Source of the DNA: an uncultured Prevotellaceae bacterium
Lineage (GTDB): Bacteria > Bacteroidota > Bacteroidia > Bacteroidales > Muribaculaceae
DNA length: 64,000 nt
NCBI GenBank assembly: GCA_900318345.1
Contig: ONKD01000032.1
Location: 1 to 64,000 of the forward strand
Direction of reading: 5' to 3'
Part shown: piece after piece, positions 1-7,804 of the stretch
How the letters are laid out: the number at the start of each line of letters is the position of its first letter
How positions within the stretch are numbered: the stretch's first letter is position 1
The notes under the pieces: model-generated
Told to the model about the DNA's origin: nothing
What the model saw: only the letters and a program-made list of their open reading frames with translations
The model's database searches: none
Made by a program: the position numbers and the translations under genes

Positions 1-200
1 TGTGTCGCCCCTCATTGTGATGCCGTTGTCCAGGGCACTATTCGGAGTTGAAGACATCCTCGGCCCGTATAAGGTGGGTGCCGTTTTCAGCATCGTGTTC
101 TTCCTTCAAGTGTGGGCAACACGAAACTTCCAAAGCCTACCACCCAAGGAACCGTAGTTTGCGACATGGCCCGCAAGCAGCAGGGGATTACATTCGCTAT

Positions 201-346
201 GGTCACGGAGTTGTATTCGGCTGCTTCACGCTCCGCACCTCAACCAGCCGGCTGCGCTGGCTGGTTGAGCTGCTCCGCTACAGCCTCATGCCGCTGGGCG
301 ACTTCGCCCGGCTGAGATTACCCTGTTCCACCGCTCATCGATGGAT
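201..346. repeat. Dispersed ~145-bp repeat, copy 1
   Basis: This stretch is about 85-90% identical, by eye, to 3190-3334 in the same orientation. Both copies hold a strong hairpin (239-269 here): arms of 11 bases (CTCAACCAGCC / GGCTGGTTGAG) that extend inward by three more pairs, one of them G-T. No convincing protein is encoded: frames through it give low-complexity Ser/Pro/Arg peptides. The two copies bracket the cobalamin riboswitch, adenosyltransferase and transporter. The rest of 1-442 shows no gene that I recognise. Confidence 0.8.
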
Positions 347-442
347 TAGGGTGTCCCACAGCCCAGCTTTTATAACTTCAATCCGTATCCGAGAGTGCTC
401 GCAATTAGAGAGCCTGCTGGCTTTAAATTATATGCTGGATTA

Positions 443-472
443 TTTGTTTTATTAAAAAAAGTATTAATTTTG
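443..472 (+). promoter_or_regulatory. Bacteroidetes-type promoter for the riboswitch
   Basis: TTTG at 443-446 and TAATTTTG at 465-472 are 18 bases apart, fitting the Bacteroidetes -33/-7 consensus. The riboswitch begins within about ten bases of the -7 element, which places the transcription start at its 5' edge. Confidence 0.65.
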
Positions 473-477
473 CAGCC

Positions 478-660
478 GAAAATTTGGTGCTGCGGGCATC
501 ACGCCGTGATGTGTCGCAGATTAAAAGGGAATCAGGTGAGAATCCTGAGCAGACCCGCTGCTGTAAGTCCCGACCAAGTTGTCACACAGACAGAGTCACT
601 GTCCGCCAAGGATGGGAAGGCCGTGTGACAATGGGATAAGCCAGAAGACCTGCCAAGTTG
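478..660 (+). ncRNA. Cobalamin (adenosylcobalamin) riboswitch
   Basis: The conserved segments of the cobalamin aptamer are visible in order: a G-rich ATCACGCCGTGAT stem region, AAAAGGGAATC, GTGAGAATC, the GCAGACCCGCTGCTGTA core, and a B12 box (AAGCCAGAAGACCTGCC) at about 638-654. Class and ligand form cannot be settled by eye. It lies upstream of a corrinoid adenosyltransferase, a typical target. The aptamer ends nearly 300 bases before the start codon, unusually far for a Bacteroidetes riboswitch that hides a ribosome-binding site. Confidence 0.92.
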
Positions 661-748
661 GACATAAGTTGCTTTGACTCTCGTGGTAATAGAGTTGGAC
701 AATCAAGACACCAGTCATCCTCCTGGGTGAGGAAACTCGCGTGTGTGG

Positions 749-762
749 CTGCCTGCAGGCAG
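749..762. other. Perfect 14-bp palindrome in the leader
   Basis: CTGCCTGCAGGCAG is self-complementary and lies between the riboswitch aptamer and the adenosyltransferase start codon. No run of T follows, so it is not a classical terminator. It could be part of the leader fold; the role is unknown. Confidence 0.4.
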
Positions 763-883
763 TCAATCCATCCGATTTATTCACGTCTATGCCCATTGTC
801 AAGGTCACTTTATGGATTTTGATTGTGTAATGCCTCGTGGCATGAAACAATAAGTGTATGTATATAGTAACCTTTTCGGTGGC

Positions 884-930
884 GCAGTCATGCCGCTCAA
901 CCTTTTTCTGCCAATCTGCGGCATGACTGC
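884..930 (+). promoter_or_regulatory. 13-bp hairpin just upstream of cobO, possible expression platform
   Basis: GCAGTCATGCCGC (884-896) pairs perfectly with GCGGCATGACTGC (918-930) around a 21-base, T-rich loop. The start codon of the adenosyltransferase follows 26 bases later. The position suggests a structure coupled to the riboswitch, or one that limits ribosome entry. This is inference; no alternative pairing with the aptamer was established. Confidence 0.5.
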
Positions 931-956
931 AAAACTGAACTAAACGAGTAATTGAA

Positions 957-1484
957 ATGATTACAAACGAGAAAGGCCTTTTGCGCGTGTATACCGGCAA
1001 CGGCCAGGGTAAGACGACGACAGCCATGGGAATGGCCGTCAAAGCGTTGTCTGAAGGAAAATCGGTCTATGTGGGGCAATTCATCAAGAACGAGCTTGAC
1101 GAAGAGAGCCTGCTGGGCCACCAGTATGACAGCCTCCATATCGAGCAATTGGGATTTGGAGGTTTTGAGGACCGTGCTCCCAACGAAGATGACCGTGCTG
1201 CGGCTCTTGCCGGGCTTGACCGCTGCAAGACGCTGATGGCAAGCGGCATGTATGACATGATAGTGATGGACGAGTTGTGTGTCGCCATCCATTATGGGTT
1301 GTTGACCTGTGAACAGGTGATGGAAATGCTGTCGCAGCGTCCTGCACATACCGAAGTCATCATTACCGGCGCCGATGCCCCTCAATGGCTTATTGAAGCG
1401 GCAGATTGCGTAACCGAAATGCACGAAATCAAACACACAGCCAACGACATTGAAGCCATGTTGTGTGATGCCATTAACCAATAA
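957..1484 (+). CDS. cobO: Cob(I)alamin adenosyltransferase (CobA/CobO/BtuR family)
   Basis: Transfers the 5'-deoxyadenosyl group of ATP to cob(I)alamin or cobinamide, forming the cofactor used for example by methylmalonyl-CoA mutase. The 175-residue protein opens with a P-loop, GNGQGKTT (about residues 15-22). It continues with the family's MAVKAL and VGQFIK segments, an acidic MIVMDEL strand (Walker B-like) and TGADAP near the C-terminus. Length is normal. It is first in a probable two-gene unit, with the transporter 17 bases downstream. A cobalamin riboswitch and a strong hairpin lie in its leader, so cobalamin repression is likely. The cytoplasmic location and reaction come from family knowledge. 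Confidence 0.93.
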   Translation: MITNEKGLLRVYTGNGQGKTTTAMGMAVKALSEGKSVYVGQFIKNELDEESLLGHQYDSLHIEQLGFGGFEDRAPNEDDRAAALAGLDRCKTLMASGMYDMIVMDELCVAIHYGLLTCEQVMEMLSQRPAHTEVIITGADAPQWLIEAADCVTEMHEIKHTANDIEAMLCDAINQ

Positions 1485-1501
1485 ATAATACCAATCAAAT
1501 T

Positions 1502-3007
1502 ATGTTTAAAATATTTCATGGCTTCCACCTGGTTGAAGCCTATCACAAGAACAAGAGAGAAAACCGCAGTCAGGAGTCATCGGTGAACAAGCGCATTATT
1601 ATCGCGCTCATTCTGTCGGTGATCACGTTAATCATCTGGAACCTCCCTGCCGGTGTGTTCGGCATCGATGGTCTGACAGTCATCCAGCAACGCATCATCG
1701 CCATCTTTATTCTGGCAACGCTGATGTGGATAACCGAGGTCGTTCCCTCATGGGCCACCTCCATCTTCATCATGGTGTTCTTGTTGCTCTTCACCTCGAA
1801 CAGCGGTATCAAACCCATGGTCAATGAGGAGCAGGTGGGGCAACTGCTCAGTTACAAGGACATCATGTCCAGTTTTGCCGACCCGGTCATCATGCTGTTC
1901 ATCGGTGGTTTTATTCTTGCCATTGCGGCATCCAAGACAGGTCTTGATACTCATCTGGCACATGTGCTGTTAAAGCCGTTTGGCACCAAGAGCGAGAATG
2001 TCCTGTTGGGATTTATCCTCATCACGGGCTTTTTCTCGATGTTTGTCAGCAACACGGCCACCGCGGCAATGATGCTCACCTTCCTTGCCCCCGTATTCAA
2101 ACAGCTGCCGCCCGAAGGCAAGGGGCGTATTGCCTTGACGCTGGCTATCCCTCTCGCTGCCAACCTGGGAGGTATGGGAACGCCTATCGGCACACCGCCC
2201 AACACCATCGCAATGAAGTTCCTTAATGACCCCGATGGCCTGAATATGGGCCTTGGCTTCGGTCAATGGATGCTGTTCATGTTCCCGCTTGTGATCCTCT
2301 TGTTGTTCATCGGCTGGTTCCTGCTCAAGACGATGTACCCGTTCAGCCAAAAGACCATCCATCTTGAGATAGAGAGCAATATGGAGAAAACCAAGCACAC
2401 CAAGATCGTCATCTGGACGTTTATCGTCACCGTCCTCCTGTGGCTCACCGACAGCCTCACGGGCATCAACGCCAACACGGTTGCCCTAATACCGTTTGCC
2501 GTCTTCTCCATGACAGGAGTTATCAACAAATATGATCTTGAGGAAATAAACTGGAGCGTGATCTGGATGGTAGCGGGCGGTTTTGCCCTGGGCTACAGCC
2601 TCAACGCATCAGGCCTGGCCGAGAATGCAGTCAAGAGCATCCCGTTCAACACGTTCTCGCCCATACTGATACTGCTGCTTTCCGGTCTGATCTGTTACCT
2701 GTTGTCCAACTTCATCAGCAACTCGGCGACGGCAGCCCTGCTGATGCCTATTCTTGCCATCGTCTGTGGCGCTATGGGAGACAAACTGGATGCCATCGGC
2801 GGTACCGCCACCGTGCTCATCGGCATTGCCATCGCATCATCCAGCGCTATGGTGTTGCCCATCAGCACACCGCCCAATGCCCTCGCGTTCTCGACCAACC
2901 TCGTTAACCAGAAGGATATGAGCCGCATGGGCATTATCGTGGGCATCATCAGCATGGTGTTGGGCTACGCCCTTCTGTATTTAATTGGAAAAGCACACTT
3001 ACTATAA
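1502..3007 (+). CDS. DASS/SLC13-family sodium-coupled anion (dicarboxylate) transporter
   Basis: Membrane protein of 501 residues with about eleven to twelve hydrophobic segments. The two hallmark loops of the divalent-anion:sodium symporter fold are clear: SNTATAAMM and SNSATAALL. Matching TPPN motifs occur in both halves (IGTPPNTIA and ISTPPNALAF), as expected from the internal repeat. Likely substrates are succinate, fumarate, malate or a related anion; the exact one cannot be read. The chosen start gives a polar ~28-residue N-terminus; a GTG at 1583 (VNKRIII) is a reasonable alternative. Only 17 bases separate it from cobO, so it probably shares the B12-regulated transcript. Succinate handling would fit the B12-dependent succinate-propionate pathway, but that is inference. 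Confidence 0.85.
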   Translation: MFKIFHGFHLVEAYHKNKRENRSQESSVNKRIIIALILSVITLIIWNLPAGVFGIDGLTVIQQRIIAIFILATLMWITEVVPSWATSIFIMVFLLLFTSNSGIKPMVNEEQVGQLLSYKDIMSSFADPVIMLFIGGFILAIAASKTGLDTHLAHVLLKPFGTKSENVLLGFILITGFFSMFVSNTATAAMMLTFLAPVFKQLPPEGKGRIALTLAIPLAANLGGMGTPIGTPPNTIAMKFLNDPDGLNMGLGFGQWMLFMFPLVILLLFIGWFLLKTMYPFSQKTIHLEIESNMEKTKHTKIVIWTFIVTVLLWLTDSLTGINANTVALIPFAVFSMTGVINKYDLEEINWSVIWMVAGGFALGYSLNASGLAENAVKSIPFNTFSPILILLLSGLICYLLSNFISNSATAALLMPILAIVCGAMGDKLDAIGGTATVLIGIAIASSSAMVLPISTPPNALAFSTNLVNQKDMSRMGIIVGIISMVLGYALLYLIGKAHLL

Positions 3008-3189
3008 AGAGAGAGAATCGGATAAATCTTTCTGAACAATTATTTAATTGAATTAAGTGATTGGTGTGGGGCACTATTATGGTCCCCCACATTTTTTGTC
3101 AATGGGACAAACAACAATCCCCCGACAGACAACATACACTTGAGAAGGCCTCCACCATTCCATCATTGCATGGGAAATTCACTTGCTCT

Positions 3190-3334
3190 GGTCACAGGGC
3201 TGTATCCGGCTGCTTCATGCTCCACACCTCAACCAGCCGGCTGCGCTGGCTGGTTGAGCTGCTCCGCTACAGCCTCATGCCGCTGGACGACTTCGCCAGG
3301 CGGAGATCGCCCTGTTCACACCGCTCATTGATGG
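3190..3334. repeat. Dispersed ~145-bp repeat, copy 2
   Basis: Direct copy of 201-346, including the CTCAACCAGCC/GGCTGGTTGAG hairpin at 3228-3258. It begins about 180 bases after the transporter stop codon. The surrounding 3008-3524 holds no gene that I can support. From 3335 to 3520 the sequence is GC-rich, with short recurring CTCG/CGCT words. Confidence 0.8.
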
Positions 3335-3524
3335 CGCTGCCGCTGATACCGCCGAGTCGGGATCACTCCGTTACCGAGAGTGCCTTATCGGGCTGTCTGT
3401 CCGCATCGAGACCTCACACGCTCGGCTCGTTTCGTCGCTGACGCATCAGGTCTCGCTACGCTCGATTTGATGCACGCTCCTCAATCAAGTCCAGCGTTCT
3501 CGCTATACGCTCCAGGCAGTTACC

Positions 3525-3605
3525 ATGCATAAGCCCAAGGTTGACCGCTCGATCGCCGTGACAAACCGCATCTTCACCGAGCAGTTTGACCCCTCATACC
3601 AATAA
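3525..3605 (+). CDS. Short phage-remnant peptide (26 aa)
   Basis: A 26-codon frame, MHKPKVDRSIAVTNRIFT... ending QFDPSYQ, stops three bases before the next start codon. I read it as a small or truncated protein of the same prophage remnant as the following gene, based only on spacing and codon use. The true start may lie upstream, because the frame stays open for several codons. No function is known. Confidence 0.35.
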   Translation: MHKPKVDRSIAVTNRIFTEQFDPSYQ

Positions 3606-3608
3606 CCT

Positions 3609-3842
3609 ATGGCACAATCCATCCACATCAGTACCCTTCGAAGGATGCTCAAGGCCGGTGACCCGGTTGACCTGAAGTTCTGGACCAAGAGCGGGGAGAT
3701 CCAGTGCTGGCGCAACTGCATTCCCCTGCGCTACAACTTCTACCAGGGCACCCAGCAGTTCAAGCTGCTCGACAGCAGACAAATTCGTACAGCCAGATTG
3801 GTCTGCGTGTTCAGTGTGAATAATTTGGAAGTATTTTTGTAG
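3609..3842 (+). CDS. Small prophage-type protein (77 aa)
   Basis: The 77-residue protein has the pattern of a small protein I associate with Bacteroidales prophage-like regions: an N-terminal ISTLRRML helix, VDLKFWTKSGEI, LLDSRQIRTARLV, and a C-terminus ending in N-LEVFL. It looks complete. A portal-like fragment is found 1.1 kb downstream, with an unrelated lipoprotein gene between them. The phage assignment comes from recalled similarity and context, and no activity can be inferred. Confidence 0.5.
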   Translation: MAQSIHISTLRRMLKAGDPVDLKFWTKSGEIQCWRNCIPLRYNFYQGTQQFKLLDSRQIRTARLVCVFSVNNLEVFL

Positions 3843-3873
3843 GCAATAGCATCATCATTTTTAAAACTTGATG

Positions 3874-3881
3874 TATATTTG
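3874..3881 (+). promoter_or_regulatory. -7 element upstream of the PBP-like lipoprotein
   Basis: TATATTTG matches TAnnTTTG and lies 24 bases before the start codon at 3905. The -33 region is AT-rich, without a clear TTTG. Confidence 0.4.
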
Positions 3882-3904
3882 CACTGAACAAAATACTTTT
3901 TATC

Positions 3905-4927
3905 ATGAAGAAATTTATATTTTTTTTATTATCAGTCTCTTGCGTGATATTGATGTCATGTGGCGACGATGAACCTATCCCTGACGTTCCCAATGTGCCG
4001 GATTGGACCGAAGATATGCCGTCCGATGACCACTTGGTGCCACCTGTGGTATCTAAAATTGTAGGTTTGACCGAAGAAACATTTCCTGTGATTGACGGTT
4101 CTGACTCCACTGAGCCGATACGCACACTGCTTGCTGCCTCGCTTCTTGAAGGTTATGAGTGTTTTTGGGGACCATCGCCAGTCGACGGCTCAAGAGTATT
4201 GTACATATCAACTAATTCAGAAGATTGGACAGCTATAAGACTGTTGATTCAAAAACTTAAAGAGAACAACACCCATCCATCTTACAACAATCTAATAGAT
4301 GGTACGGTGGAATTGATTATCTGTGCGCGAGAGAGTTCTGAAGATGAACAAAACTACGCTCAGGAGAAAGGTGTGACGCTCATTGAAAAACCCATTGCAT
4401 TTGATTCGTTTGCTTTCTTGGTAAACCGTGCCAACAATGTCAACAATCTATCACACGAGCAGGTTGTTGGCATCTATAGTGGTAAAATCACTAACTGGAA
4501 TGAAGTGGGCGGGGAAGATCAACCCATCAAGGCTTTCACCCGCAACCGCAATTCCGGCAGTCAAGAAAAAATGGAGAAGCTCGTTATGAAAGGTACTCCG
4601 ATGATTGATGCACCCGAACTGCGTGGTGGTTCAATGATTTGGCCATACATGAGTCTTCATGCCTCAGTCGATGGTATTGCTTATTCACCATATTATTACT
4701 ACCTTAATATGTCTGAATCCATCGAATATGTCAAAGCTATTGCCATTAATGGCGTGCCTCCAACAAAGGAACACATTCGCGACAAGTCTTATCCCTACGT
4801 TTCGTCGGTCGTAGCAGTGATACGAAGTGACACGCCAGCAGATAGCTACGCCCGCAAAATCTTTGACTATCTCACTACTGATGATGGAAAGAAAATCATT
4901 GAAGCCAGCGGATATGTAGCCAATTGA
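3905..4927 (+). CDS. Phosphate-binding (PstS-like) substrate-binding lipoprotein
   Basis: Lipoprotein of 340 residues. The signal peptide ends in a lipobox (LMSC), followed by acidic residues (GDDEP), as in surface-exported Bacteroidetes lipoproteins. A PBP-like fold is indicated by VIDGSDSTEPIR (PstS uses a similar Gly-Ser-Thr phosphate loop), by IYSGKITNWNEVGG, typical of PstS proteins, by RNRNSGSQEKME in the second anion loop, and by a C-terminal YARKIFDYLTTDDGKK helix. No permease or ATPase genes are nearby, so ABC transport is not shown. Binding of phosphate or another anion, or sensing, are both possible. It separates two prophage fragments, as if inserted into or left beside a decayed phage. 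Confidence 0.75.
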   Translation: MKKFIFFLLSVSCVILMSCGDDEPIPDVPNVPDWTEDMPSDDHLVPPVVSKIVGLTEETFPVIDGSDSTEPIRTLLAASLLEGYECFWGPSPVDGSRVLYISTNSEDWTAIRLLIQKLKENNTHPSYNNLIDGTVELIICARESSEDEQNYAQEKGVTLIEKPIAFDSFAFLVNRANNVNNLSHEQVVGIYSGKITNWNEVGGEDQPIKAFTRNRNSGSQEKMEKLVMKGTPMIDAPELRGGSMIWPYMSLHASVDGIAYSPYYYYLNMSESIEYVKAIAINGVPPTKEHIRDKSYPYVSSVVAVIRSDTPADSYARKIFDYLTTDDGKKIIEASGYVAN

Positions 4928-4944
4928 CAAGAAATTCTCTGTCT

Positions 4945-4975
4945 TTTGACATCCAAGCATAGCTCCATAATTTTG
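4945..4975 (+). promoter_or_regulatory. Bacteroidetes-type promoter before the portal fragment
   Basis: TTTG (4945-4948) and TAATTTTG (4968-4975) are 19 bases apart, an excellent match. It would transcribe the truncated portal gene at 4998. Confidence 0.6.
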
Positions 4976-4997
4976 CGGGAACTAAAACCGCGAGATT

Positions 4998-5462
4998 ATG
5001 GAGTTAAATTTTAATAGTGTAGAAACCATTCCGGTGCTCAACGCATCGGCCGCTTTCAAGACCGACAGCGGCAAAGTGTTCAAGGAAGACGTGGACATCG
5101 TGCCGACGATCATCGACAAATCGCTGTCCTACATCCCATGGGGGAGCGATAACAACATGCCGTACCACATCATTGACCTCATCGAGAGTGACGAAACCCT
5201 CGCCACCTGTCAGATGTTCAATGCCGAGGTATGCTATGGCAGCGGGCTGCAGTACAACACCGACTCGTGTGGCGGCGATGTCAAGCGGGAGGTCGAGGAC
5301 TTCCTGTTCGACAACGCCATGCCCTCTTACTTCCTCGGTGTGTGCCAGGACTTCAAGCACTTCGCCTTCTGCGTCTCGGTCGTCATCAACAAGATTGACT
5401 CCGACAAGGAGGACGGCGACTGGTCAACGGACATCCAGAAGGCGGTGCAATTTCGGAGATAA
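4998..5462 (+). pseudogene. Truncated phage portal-like protein (N-terminal fragment)
   Basis: The 154-residue frame resembles the N-terminus of portal proteins from Bacteroidales prophages: a VPTIIDKSLSYIPWG segment, then MPYHIIDLIESDETLATC and NAEVCYGSGLQY. Complete portals run to several hundred residues. The frame ends abruptly at ...KAVQFRR within a 14-bp word, CGGTGCAATTTCGG, that recurs at 5504-5517. This suggests deletion or recombination at the repeat. A good promoter precedes it, so the fragment may still be transcribed. It is unrelated in sequence to the portal at 46.9-48.4 kb, pointing to two different phage lineages in the window. Confidence 0.6.
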
Positions 5463-5537
5463 GTGTTAATCGGTGCAGAAATCGGGCTGGAAAATTTTTG
5501 AACCGGTGCAATTTCGGTGCAGTTTTGACCACGAAAA

Positions 5538-5570
5538 AGCGGAAGCCGTTGATTTTCAACGGCTTCCGCT
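5538..5570 (-). terminator. Terminator of the tRNA-Leu/tRNA-Gly transcript
   Basis: Perfect 15-bp stem (AGCGGAAGCCGTTGA / TCAACGGCTTCCGCT) with a 3-base loop. On the minus strand TTTTCG follows. It lies 10 bases after the 3' end of tRNA-Leu. Confidence 0.8.
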
Positions 5571-5580
5571 CGAAAAAGGT

Positions 5581-5663
5581 GTCCAAGATGAGAGTCGAAC
5601 TCACACGCCCAATCGGGCACTACCCCCTCAAAGTAGCGCGTCTACCAATTCCGCCACCTGGAC
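5581..5663 (-). tRNA. tRNA-Leu (anticodon GAG)
   Basis: Read on the minus strand, the sequence folds as a class II tRNA. The acceptor is GTCCAGG/CTTGGAC. The D-arm contains GGAATTGGTAGAC. The anticodon stem CTACT/GGTAG encloses loop TTGAGGG, giving GAG. A long variable arm (GCCCGATTGGGC) and a TTCGACT T-loop follow. CCA is not encoded. It lies in tandem behind tRNA-Gly and before a strong terminator. Confidence 0.93.
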
Positions 5664-5670
5664 AAAAAGA

Positions 5671-5713
5671 GAGCGAAAGACGGGACTCGGACCCGCGACC
5701 CCGACCTTGGCAA
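5671..5713 (-). repeat. Duplicated 3' half of tRNA-Gly (probable att remnant)
   Basis: These 43 bases are identical to 5737-5779, the 3' half of tRNA-Gly from the anticodon loop to the acceptor end. The 5' half is missing; unrelated sequence begins at 5714. A tRNA 3'-half copy beside an intact tRNA is the usual footprint of an integrase that targets the tRNA end. Only 23 bases of other sequence separate the two copies, so the element would have been almost entirely lost. A partly deleted second tRNA-Gly gene is the alternative. Confidence 0.75.
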
Positions 5714-5738
5714 TCTGGTGAAGTTCAAAGAACGTTGA

Positions 5739-5810
<72 letters not shown>

Positions 5811-5909
5811 AGTCAATTCCGCCCCCTTTGCAGGGGTGCTTTCGAGAATTGCGGTGCAAAGATATATCGACTTTTTGAACTGACAAAATTTTTTGCCAAA
5901 AAAATCAAA

Positions 5910-6503
5910 TTATTTTTTCACGCCGAGTAGAGTGAAGAACTCGTTTTGGCGGTGAATGTCCTCAAACTCACCACTATACTCAAATGTGATGGTGGTGGAG
6001 TCTTGTTTCTCGACTCCGCGCATTTTCATGCACATGTGCTGTGCCTCGGCATAGACGATGACTCCGCGGTTGGGCAGGACACGCGTGAGGAGCTCGCAAA
6101 TGTCGTGTGTCATGCGTTCCTGGACCTGAAGGCGGCGTGAGAAGGTGTCGACGATGCGGGCGAGCTTGCTCAGGCCGACGATGCCCCCGGCGGGGATGTA
6201 GCCGATGGAGACTTTGCCGAAGAATGGCAGGATGTGGTGCTCGCACAGAGAGTAGAACTCGATGTCCTTGACGATGACGATCTCGCTGCCCTCGTGCTCA
6301 AAGATGGCGCTGTGGACGATGGCGTCGGCGTCCTCGTTGTAGCCTCGGGTGTTCTCGATGAGTGCCTTGGCGGCGCGCATGGGGGTCTTGGCGAGTCCCT
6401 CGCGCTCGGGGTCTTCACCGATGAGTTCGATGATGGCGCGGTAGTGGCTTGCTATCTTTTCGGCGAGTTTGAGGTCCTCGTCGCTGAATACCATTTTAAT
6501 CAT
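5910..6503 (-). CDS. folE: GTP cyclohydrolase I
   Basis: Converts GTP to 7,8-dihydroneopterin triphosphate, the first step of folate (or queuosine-type pterin) synthesis. Family motifs are clear: DPEREGLAKTPMRAAKA, SLCEHHILPFFGKVSIGYIP with the zinc-binding Cys and His residues, GLSKLARIV, and a C-terminal QHMCMKMRGV that holds the second zinc Cys. Length is about 197 residues. The start is taken at MIKMVFSDED, overlapping the stop of the SPOR gene by 8 bases. MVFSDED at 6494 is equally plausible; the longer open frame to 6545 would run further into the upstream gene. It is last in a minus-strand group with the SPOR gene. Confidence 0.95.
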   Translation of the reverse strand: MIKMVFSDEDLKLAEKIASHYRAIIELIGEDPEREGLAKTPMRAAKALIENTRGYNEDADAIVHSAIFEHEGSEIVIVKDIEFYSLCEHHILPFFGKVSIGYIPAGGIVGLSKLARIVDTFSRRLQVQERMTHDICELLTRVLPNRGVIVYAEAQHMCMKMRGVEKQDSTTITFEYSGEFEDIHRQNEFFTLLGVKK

Positions 6504-7161
6504 TGCTCCAGATGTTAATGCGGTCCTTAACGATGACCATTTCACGGGCGAATTTAGGATATACGCTCTTGATGCGCTGCAGGGCGGCTTGGGCTTCGCG
6601 TTGTGTCTTGAAGTCGCCGATGCGCAGTCGCCACGAGGGCGCCTTGTAGGAGATGTAAGAGCGGTACTGCGGAAACTTCATCGCGATGTCGCGGGCGCGC
6701 TTTTGGGCTGCGGCCTTGGCGGTAGCGTGGTTGTTGTCGCTGTAGGCTTGGATGCGGTATCCCACTCCTCTTGACTCGATGGTCTGCTGTGAGGTGTGAG
6801 TGCGCTTGGGCTTTTTGGGCGTCAGTTCCTCTTTCTTTTTCTCGTCTTCTTTCTTTTTCTCCTCGTCTTTCTTGGCAGTGTCCTTATTGTCGTCGTCAAG
6901 TTCGTTGAGGCGTTCTTCCTCGTTGGCGGGGTCGTTCTTCTTTTTGTCTTTTTCCTTGACCTTCTTGTCCTTGTTGTTGTTGGTCTGCTTGCCGTTGAGG
7001 TCGGCGTTGTTGCGTTTCACCAGTTCCTTGGGTGCGTCAACGGTTACCTGGCCGTTCTTGTTCAGGCGGTCGGTGATTTGTGGACGCTGTGCGCTGGCAA
7101 TCAGTGCAATAAGTAGCATCAGGCACAGGGAAAGAGTGCGCATGTGTAATTGTTTCAACAT
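6496..7161 (-). CDS. SPOR-domain protein, secreted
   Basis: The 221-residue protein has a signal peptide ending near LIASAQ, a long lysine/glutamate-rich linker (about residues 60-120) and a C-terminal SPOR domain (about 128-205). The SPOR core is visible in GVGYRIQAYSDN, AQKRARDIAMKF and WRLRIGDFKTQREAQAAL. SPOR domains bind denuded glycan strands of peptidoglycan, often at the septum, so a periplasmic, wall-associated role is likely. M7 (MRTLSLCL, 7143) is an equally good start. It overlaps folE, and in many Bacteroidales tpiA lies just upstream, as here. Confidence 0.85.
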   Translation of the reverse strand: MLKQLHMRTLSLCLMLLIALIASAQRPQITDRLNKNGQVTVDAPKELVKRNNADLNGKQTNNNKDKKVKEKDKKKNDPANEEERLNELDDDNKDTAKKDEEKKKEDEKKKEELTPKKPKRTHTSQQTIESRGVGYRIQAYSDNNHATAKAAAQKRARDIAMKFPQYRSYISYKAPSWRLRIGDFKTQREAQAALQRIKSVYPKFAREMVIVKDRINIWSND

Positions 7162-7249
7162 TGATAGATATCTATTGGTGTCAATTTTCGCGGCAAAGAT
7201 ACTGCAAATTTCCGTAACAACGCGAATTTCTTTACGAATTATGCAATGA

Positions 7250-7804
7250 CGTTCTAGAAAATCGTTGTGGCCTCACGCTAAGGCGCTAAGAGTCTAGTGG
7301 AGCATCCGCGCTCTTTTTTCAAACAACAGGCACAACATTGAAACAACTAAAACAACTTTTTTAATTGGCATCCGCACGTGGATTTTTCACGTGAATTGCC
7401 GTGAATTTATCATTAATTTAAAGACTGACATTCCCGTCAAAAGGCAGGATGGGGGTGGAGGGTTGTTTTTGTAACCTGCTGATTGTCAATGTCTGTCTTT
7501 GTCGCGCAGTTGTATGGAGTGGCGTGCGGGATTATTAATGAATGTTAAAGGCTGTTTTATGGCCTCTGGTGCAAAGGTAGAATCTACAGCCCTAGGCGGT
7601 CAATGACTAAATGCTCGCTGCGCTCGCTGATTAGTGGGGCATCCGCGTTGTATTATAAACTACGAATTTCGCGAAGGGCATCCGCAACTTAACAAACTAC
7701 TAATTACACGAAGGCATCCGCACACTTAAAGGGTGTAAAGGACTGTCGACGAATCAGGGGAGAGCCTAATTCGTCGACAGTTAAGGGGGTGTGAACCAGT
7801 CTCT
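7250..7804. repeat. Intergenic repeat-rich stretch
   Basis: No gene is visible. The stretch contains a CCTCACGCTAAGGCGCTAAG word at about 7270-7290, shared with 50859-50880 and, in part, with 25771-25800 and 54726-54752. GCATCCGC occurs five times (about 7302, 7368, 7630, 7677 and 7705), each time near a short coding-like or AT-rich stretch. It looks like an accumulation of a dispersed repeat family downstream of tpiA. Confidence 0.6.
7743..7780 (-). terminator. Hairpin downstream of tpiA
   Basis: CTGTCGACGAAT pairs with ATTCGTCGACAG (12 bp, 14-base loop) 25 bases after the tpiA stop. No clean T run follows on the minus strand, so it may stabilise the 3' end of the transcript without being a classical terminator. 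Confidence 0.5.

Noticed and set aside
48-455. Open frame of 135 codons
   Set aside because: It runs through the dispersed repeat and gives Ser/Arg-rich residues with no family pattern; the second repeat copy at 3.2 kb is open only in part.
780-860. Short frames (13 codons each) in the riboswitch leader as possible leader peptides
   Set aside because: Too short, with no codon bias or regulatory residue pattern; chance is more likely.
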